A stretch of DNA of 64,000 bases from Cricetomys ansorgei. Taxonomy: Eukaryota; Chordata; Mammalia; Rodentia; Nesomyidae. The stretch is from NCBI GenBank assembly GCA_026225945.1, contig JAMJFZ010000856.1, forward strand, positions 62,001 to 126,000, given 5' to 3'. Shown here in pieces: positions 58,155-64,000 of the stretch (the stretch's first letter is position 1; the number at the start of each line of letters is the position of its first letter). The notes beneath the pieces are model-generated. The model was not told the origin of the DNA. It did not search any database and worked only from the letters and a program-made list of their open reading frames with translations. Position numbers and translations under genes: made by a program.

Positions 58155-58809
58155 GTAAGGGGCTGACAGCAGAGGGGAAGCTAAAAGATACTTGGGAAGA
58201 TGTTACAACATGGATGTGTTTAGTTTGTGCTGATTAGTTTGATGGCTGATTTGATTACTGGGGTATATTCGTAATTTTTAGTTATGTAATATATGTCCTC
58301 TTTAAATGACTGTTTTCTAAATACCATGTTATTCGGTTTTCCATGTTTTGCAATACTAAACATACGTATTTTTTGTATTCTTTATTTAGTCTGGCGCTAA
58401 GTACGTACTTCACTTTTTTAAAAAATCGCTTCCAGAATTTTGATACTTTTATTTTAGGGTTGTTTATAATTGTTAATCATTAAAATGTAGGGCTTCAGCC
58501 AATTATTGGAATAGCTAGAGAAGTTGGGACTTAAACAGTTCAGATTTTCTTGAGAAGCACTGATGGAGAATCTCCAGAAGAAGGTTCATCTTTTTTGGAG
58601 GGCCCAGCGGGGAGTCACCGCTGACCTTCAGAACTGTTTACCTTGCACAGGGGATGTTCCCGACGCAAACTCCCGGTCTCCACCACTGTCTCTTAAAAAA
58701 AAAAGGAAAAGAAATAAAAAGTAAACTAAAATAAAGCCCACCAGCATGAATTCTGTTGGAAGGGAAGGCAAGCACAAAAACAGATTGAAGTGAAAGCCCC
58801 CCAACAAGA

Positions 58810-59120
58810 AGTCTGGAGGATTCCGGGGTTCAAAGCCAAGGCCCTAATAAATTTCTGCCGCAGCCAGGGGAGGAGCAACAGCCCCCGGGCTCGCTTCAGA
58901 GCACATGTGGTCCAGGGTCCGGCTTCCTTCACCATCCTGGGTCCACTAGGTCCTGGCGCCCGCGGAGGGGCCGCGTGCTAGGAGACAGGCAGCCATTGCC
59001 TCAGCCCGGCGCTCACGTAGGGGTTCAGCAGCGGCTCAGCGTGCCTGCACCCCTAAAGTGGCTGCGGGCCACCGGGGCGGGTGCGCAGGTGCAGACCGGT
59101 GCCAGGTGACCACTCTCCCC
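58810..59120. promoter_or_regulatory. CpG-rich patch in DNAJC6 intron 1
   Basis: About 300 bp is clearly richer in G+C and CpG than its surroundings, starting about 650 bp after the DNAJC6 first coding exon. It may belong to the same promoter region or act as an intronic enhancer. The overlapping open frames are not recognised. Confidence 0.55.
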
Positions 59121-60514
59121 AACCCCGGCCTGCAGCCTGCGTGCAGGGTGTCTGCTGTGGCCTTCCCCGCAGGAGTCTGCCCTCTGGTTTGTTAAAAGTG
59201 ATGGGCAGTGTGTATGCACACTCACATATACGCGAACACCCGAGCAAAGAGAGACAATGACTCGATGACTCGGATATGATGGGATGGATGGTCGGGGCGA
59301 GGCTGGCTTCCCAGGCTTCCAAAAGCAACAGTGGCGAGTCCCAATGGAGCCAGGCTTCTCTAATCGCGGCTTTAAAAGGGACAGGGTGGGGCCTGAGGCA
59401 GTTGGACACTTCCCATTCAGGCATGGATCCAGATCCATGTGGTTTTGATGTTTAAATTTTAAGTAAGCAGTCCCAGGGAGGAAGAGCTGTGGAGGCCTGA
59501 GGCAGGGGAAAGCCGAGAGGACAGTTTACTCGTTTCCTACCCAGCAGCCACTCTTGGAAAATAATTGCTGTGTTATCAAAATATTCAAGATCAGCAGCAC
59601 CAAAAGAGGCCTTTCCTTGGCTATTTGCAGTGGCTAGAGAAAGGGTTAATGGAGAAAGACGGGAAAATTGCCTATTTGTCAAGTCATGCTAGGCCATGAA
59701 CATGACTTAGAAACAAATAAACTGTCTGAATCCGAGGCTGAGGCCCAGTTCAGGATTCGCTGATATTTGGAACAGAAACGCTACCCACCTCAGAGTGTCA
59801 GCATGTTGTAGGCTTCAGGTCTCCTGTCCTTTCTGATGGAAGCTGTATCTGGAATTTTTCTATTAGTTTGTTTTGCAAAGAGCATTGGGCCAGCAATCCA
59901 GATAGGCAGGTCCTGACTTGTTCAGCCATCTCTCATTAGAGACTGGGGACAAGACTCTTGGTTTCCTTGAGTTTCGGTTGTTTTTATCTCTCAAGTGGAA
60001 AGATTTTAAATGACATTAATGTTTATTGAGTTGTGGGGGACCGGGTGGATTGTGAGTAGCCTTTTAGATAGGCACAATAGAATAAATTTACTTAAAATCT
60101 AAGAAACCTGCATGTATGGAACTAACTTATTTTTCTGAAGCTTCTGTTTTCAGATATTTATGTTTGTATGTGGCTGTATTCTGTCATCAGGTCTATGTTC
60201 TTTGAGTTCTAAATAAAGCACACTGAAGAGTGATGAAACAAGCCATAACTACTAATTTTATTTTCCAAGGGTCCGTGACATGCAACTGTATTGCACGTGT
60301 ATGCATCTATCTAGAGAGAAAGATGAAGTCGGCAACTTCCCTCTGACTTGCACAGATGTGTAAGACCCCAAGCAGGTCCTGGGATGATGTATTTCTAGGG
60401 TCCCTGAGGGTCCTTCAGGACAGGTTCTATCTAGGTTGGGAGATGAGTCTGTGTTAAGGAGTGGATCTGAGTGTGTGTGAAGGTTGGTGTATACACGTGT
60501 GTGCCCGTGTGAGG

Positions 60515-60547
60515 GCACACACACACATACCCACACACACACACACG
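60515..60547. repeat. (CA)n microsatellite, interrupted
   Basis: About sixteen CA units with one TACC interruption. Confidence 0.9.
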
Positions 60548-61293
60548 TTCACCAAAGTAAATAATAACAAAAACATGAAAAAATAAATTTGCCTACATCA
60601 TTAATTAGAACTAATTTACCTTGTATAAAAAGGAAAATGTGACCCCCAGAAAATAATGGTTTTTGACTAATTTTCTTGTTTGCTTGAAAAATAGTCATGT
60701 TAAAGTCTGTGAATTCATCAGTGAGGTCTTTAAAGCAGATATATGAAAGAACAAGGGAGGAGAATTTGAAAAAAAAAAAGCAGAAATGTTTTTGTACATA
60801 AAAGGCAGAGAATATATTTCTCCTCTAATGTTTCAGAATTCGAGGGATTTTTATTCAATATTAACAACCATGACATTCTGTGAGCAAATGAGGCTGTGCC
60901 TAGTATTTGAATATGCTGAGACTAGGATTGGAGCACTGCCTGTGACCTAGATGTTTTCACTAGAAGATATTGCAAAATCAGACTGGGAGTCGGACAAGAT
61001 CAGACCAGGCTTTAAAGCCTCACATACTAAATATGTTTTTTGTTCTTTATTTTTAAAAAAAGTATAAAGAAATGTTAATTTTCATTTCCCTTAGCCATCA
61101 TAACTCCTTTGGTATCTTCTGAGAAAACACACATTCTTTCAAGGGCTTTTGTCTGGTTGGGCTGGTGAAATTTTTGTAGGAAGGACCTGTAAATATTATG
61201 TGATTTATCAGTGGACCAGGACATGTGTTAAGACAGATTAGAAATGCTAGTATATAACTATAATTGAAATTGAGCTGAGCAGAAAGTACCCTA

Positions 61294-61603
61294 TGTTGTA
61301 GGAGTTTATTTTTAGTTATATATAAAATAATTATCTTATGCACTGTTGGGTGAAGGTCTTGGCATTTTATATTGTTTGCAGGTGTTGAATTTATGTGGGG
61401 GATGTCTGATTGTTAATGATCTGCATGTGCTATCAGTAGAATACCTGAGGAGTTCTGTATCGATTAAAACACCTTAGCTGGGAAGCTCAGGGTTCCACTG
61501 ACCAGTATGTTGCTGACCAGGATGGTGGTTCCCTCTGCCGAGGTCAGGGGGAATATTCCTCCTTGTCTCCTTGGTGAGCCACCATAGCAGTCTAACTACT
61601 ACA
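61294..61603 (+). mobile_element. Solo LTR, family A
   Basis: The 310-bp LTR reads TGTTGTAGGAG to ACTACA on the plus strand, with exact 'acccta' repeats at 61288-61293 and 61604-61609. It shares blocks with the provirus LTRs ('tgtttgcaggtgttgaatt', 'gatctgcatgtgctatcag', 'ccttggtgagccaccatag'). Confidence 0.92.
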
Positions 61604-61624
61604 ACCCTATTTTTCTTTTTCTTT

Positions 61625-61760
61625 CACTTTTGGGACAAGATCTTGCTATGTCTACAGCTCACACTGACCTTGAACTCGGTTCATCCCTGGCTGGTCTTAG
61701 ACATAAGCCTTCTATCTCAGTCTCCTGAGTGCTGAGATTATGAGGGAGTGCCATCTTTTC
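61625..61760 (-). repeat. Proto-B1 SINE
   Basis: Reverse pattern: 'ttttgggacaagatcttgc', 'cactgaccttgaactcggt', 'gagtgctgagattatgagg'. Confidence 0.6.
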
Positions 61761-62393
61761 TAGTAGAGAGACTGGGACATCAGGGATATAAATCCTCTGG
61801 AAAGTGATGCCACTGGTTATTGATTTGTCTTTGTGCTACTGGAGTTGGCACTTGGAATTTTTGTTTTTGGGTTGTCCCTGGGATATAGAAATATAATGTG
61901 TTTTAATGTGTTGGCTTTTTTGTGTTCTTGCTAATTAAGACAGTTTTATTTTCTTGTTTTCAATTCTTATACATTTTTAACCACTCTTATTTAGTATTAG
62001 CTGAGATCTCTCTTAAATTGCTGACTAGTGTGCTGGCATGATGGCTTAGCAGAAAGGCACTTGTTGCTGATCGTAGTGGCTTGACTTTGACTCCCGGGAC
62101 CTACATGGTAGAAAGAGAGAACACAGGTTCCTTCACGTACTGTGTCATGATTGATTATTATAAACTATTTAATAATTTCCATTTAAAATTTTTTTTGACC
62201 CAGAGCATCATGTGGAAGTGGACTTCATTACTAGGTGACTGAAGTAGCTGTATCTAGCTATTTCTTTGCTGTTTATTTCTAGTGTAGTAAGAGAACAGAC
62301 TGTGGATATATTAATTAGTTCTTAGAAAAATTTTGAGATCTGATTTGAGGCCTCGAATATAGTTAGACTTATATATGTCTATACTGTGCATAC

Positions 62394-62396
<3 letters not shown>

Positions 62397-62433
<37 letters not shown>

Positions 62434-62455
62434 TACACACACACACACACACACT
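62397..62455. repeat. (CA)n microsatellite
   Basis: About 29 CA units with CGCA and CATA interruptions. Confidence 0.94.
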
Positions 62456-62539
62456 TTGAAATGTGTGTACACTAAAGTTGTTTGGTTCTTTCTATGTTTT
62501 AGCTATGTCACTTATTTCAGTTTTTTTTCTTTAAAAAAC

Positions 62540-62715
62540 AAAGATTTACTTTAGTTTTAATGTATGTATATGTGTGTATATCTGTGTGAGTAAATGCTAT
62601 GTGTCCAGGTGCCCCTGGAGGTGAAAAGGGACATCGGAACTCGTGGTGCTGAAGCTATAGGATTGTGGGCTGATGTGTGTATTGGGAATTGTGCTTTGGT
62701 CCTCTGAAAGAGCAG
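62540..62715 (-). repeat. B2/B3-type SINE, head replaced by B1
   Basis: Reverse SINE: 'aaagatttactttagtttt', 'gtgtccaggtgcccctgga', 'gtcctctgaaagagcagaa'. A B1 is inserted at its 3' side, and 'cagaatgcacttt' reappears after the B1 at 62885, which looks like the B1's target duplication. Confidence 0.75.
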
Positions 62716-62724
62716 AATGCACTT

Positions 62725-62885
62725 TTTGTTTTTGCTTTTGTTTTTCGTGACAGGGTTTCTCTGTTGTAACTCTGGCTGCCCTGGAACGCACTCTGTAGAC
62801 CAGGCTGGCCTTGAGCTCACAGAGATCCACCTGCCTCTGCCTCCCAAGTGCTGGGATTAAAGGTATGTGCCACCACTGCTTGGCC
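62725..62885 (-). repeat. B1 SINE
   Basis: A clean reverse B1: 'gacagggtttctctgttgt', 'gtagaccaggctggccttg', 'aagtgctgggattaaaggt'. The words 'agaatgcacttt' stand on both sides, at about 62714-62725 and 62886-62897. Confidence 0.93.
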
Positions 62886-62897
62886 AGAATGCACTTT

Positions 62898-63130
62898 GCA
62901 GCCCAGGCTGGCCTTGAACTCAGTGTAGTCACCATTCCTCAGCCTCGCAACCAGGATTGCAGGCATGACTTACCTAGCCTTGCTTGCCTTGGCATTCTTC
63001 TTTTCTGCTGTTGCCATAAAAACTGGCCTGGAATTTGCCATGTAGACCTGGCTGGCCTTGAAGTTGTGTCAATTATCCTGCCTCTGCTTCCTGAGTGTTA
63101 GGATAACAGTTGTGATTCACCACTCCGAGA
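62898..63130 (-). repeat. Two B1-related fragments
   Basis: The first is 'cagcccaggctggccttga' and the second 'catgtagacctggctggcc' with 'cttcctgagtgttaggata'. Both are reversed and diverged. A forward B1-like fragment follows at about 63185-63290 ('gttcaaggctggcctgggg'). Confidence 0.55.
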
Positions 63131-64000
63131 TCACCTCTGCCTCCACTGAGTGTATGTAATTGTGGAAAAGCCGAGAATGAGGCATGCACTGTAGACGCTG
63201 AGTTGGGAGGGTCATTTGAGCCCTGGAGTTCAAGGCTGGCCTGGGGAACAGTGAGACCCTGCATCAAAATCAACACCCCCCAAAACAAAGCCAAACCATT
63301 AACAAAAACCTGGGCTGGCAGATGTTTTAATCAGCACTTAAATGATTAAAAAATTGAGCTTTTATTGGTGCATAGACATCGTATATGGCACTAGGGTTCA
63401 AAAGGTTTAAGTGGTCAAGTTATAAGTTGTTTTATAGACTGGATCTAAACTTTGTCCACTACCCAGCATGCATCCTTTTGGTTTCCTCTCCAGTTGCAAG
63501 GCTGTGTGTTAATTGGACGCAGGAGCTTCCTGCCATGTCTGGTCATTTATTTGGCTCATTCTTTGAGCACATGTGCACCTGGCTCTCCTTTCATTATAGA
63601 TGTACATTAGGTGCTTCTTGAATCTCCAGGAGTGTAAACTGCCCTACTCATGTCCCTAACAGCAGAAAGTGACTGGAAAGTGTTGTCAGTGGTTGTGGAT
63701 ACCGTGGAAAAGTTTCTCATGATTTCTATTAAAATTAGACCAAGAAACAAACTGGTACTTTCTTTCAGTCTCTTTTGATGTGCTTCCCTCTCCACTTCTG
63801 GTATGGAAGGCATGCCACACAAGGCAGCCTTGGAGGCTGCAGTGTTCTGTCAGTTACCTGACTACCAGTCTGTTAAGTGCAGTCAGTTTGTGGAAGCTCA
63901 CTGAGCTGAACATGTGATCTGTTCACTTTTCAGTACGTACGGTATACACCTGAATAGAAATTGTAAAAATGAACCCTTTGATAGTAAATGTCTTTTTTTT

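Larger units (their letters stand above)
58155..64000 (+). other. DNAJC6: DNAJC6 intron 1 (partial)
   Basis: I looked for the next auxilin exon (GGGLFDMVKGG-like) and found none, so the intron extends past the window. It holds the CpG-rich patch, one solo LTR, SINEs and (CA) runs listed separately. Parts with nothing I can name are about 58160-58800, 59130-60500, 60550-61290, 61770-62390 and 63300-64000. Confidence 0.7.

Overview
The window is mammalian nuclear DNA, almost certainly from a muroid rodent. It is full of B1, B2/B3 and proto-B1 SINEs, rodent L1 debris, long dinucleotide and tetranucleotide microsatellites, and young LTR elements with 6-bp target-site duplications. Coding sequence is a very small fraction, and most open reading frames are chance ORFs in repeats or in the CpG island. 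I cannot name the species.

The plus strand carries the AK4-DNAJC6 locus, in the order known from other mammals. One internal AK4 exon (mitochondrial adenylate kinase 4) lies at 11525-11645 and the terminal coding exon at 23190-23304. A long 3' untranslated region probably runs to a polyadenylation signal at 27593. The central AK4 exon(s), which should encode the segment from the FPRT motif to the ELYK motif, were not found in the 11.5 kb between these exons. The visible internal exon also lacks a GT at the expected donor position. From about 27.6 to 57 kb I see intergenic or upstream DNA. It holds a decayed PPIG (SR-cyclophilin) retropseudogene at 30501-32083 and a strong unassigned CpG island at 46420-47010. 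The first coding exon of a DNAJC6 (auxilin) isoform is at 58133-58154, followed by intron to the end of the window.

The most informative unexplained structure is in the LTR elements. Family A has a complete but gene-poor provirus at 8421-10403, with two LTRs, a Lys-tRNA-type primer site, a polypurine tract and a 6-bp duplication. It also has two solo LTRs at 40851-41161 and 61294-61603, each with a 6-bp duplication. Family B has two solo LTRs with exact 6-bp duplications, one of them in sense orientation inside the AK4 3'UTR and carrying its own AATAAA. Two minisatellites stand out: a 41-bp unit repeated six times at 29023-29270, and a repeat that appears to have grown from the end of a B1 element at 34722-35012.

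I found no sign of a new multi-gene system. The items most worth checking are the AK4 exon anomaly, the non-autonomous LTR family, the LTR in the AK4 3'UTR, the LTR just upstream of the DNAJC6 start, and the CpG island.
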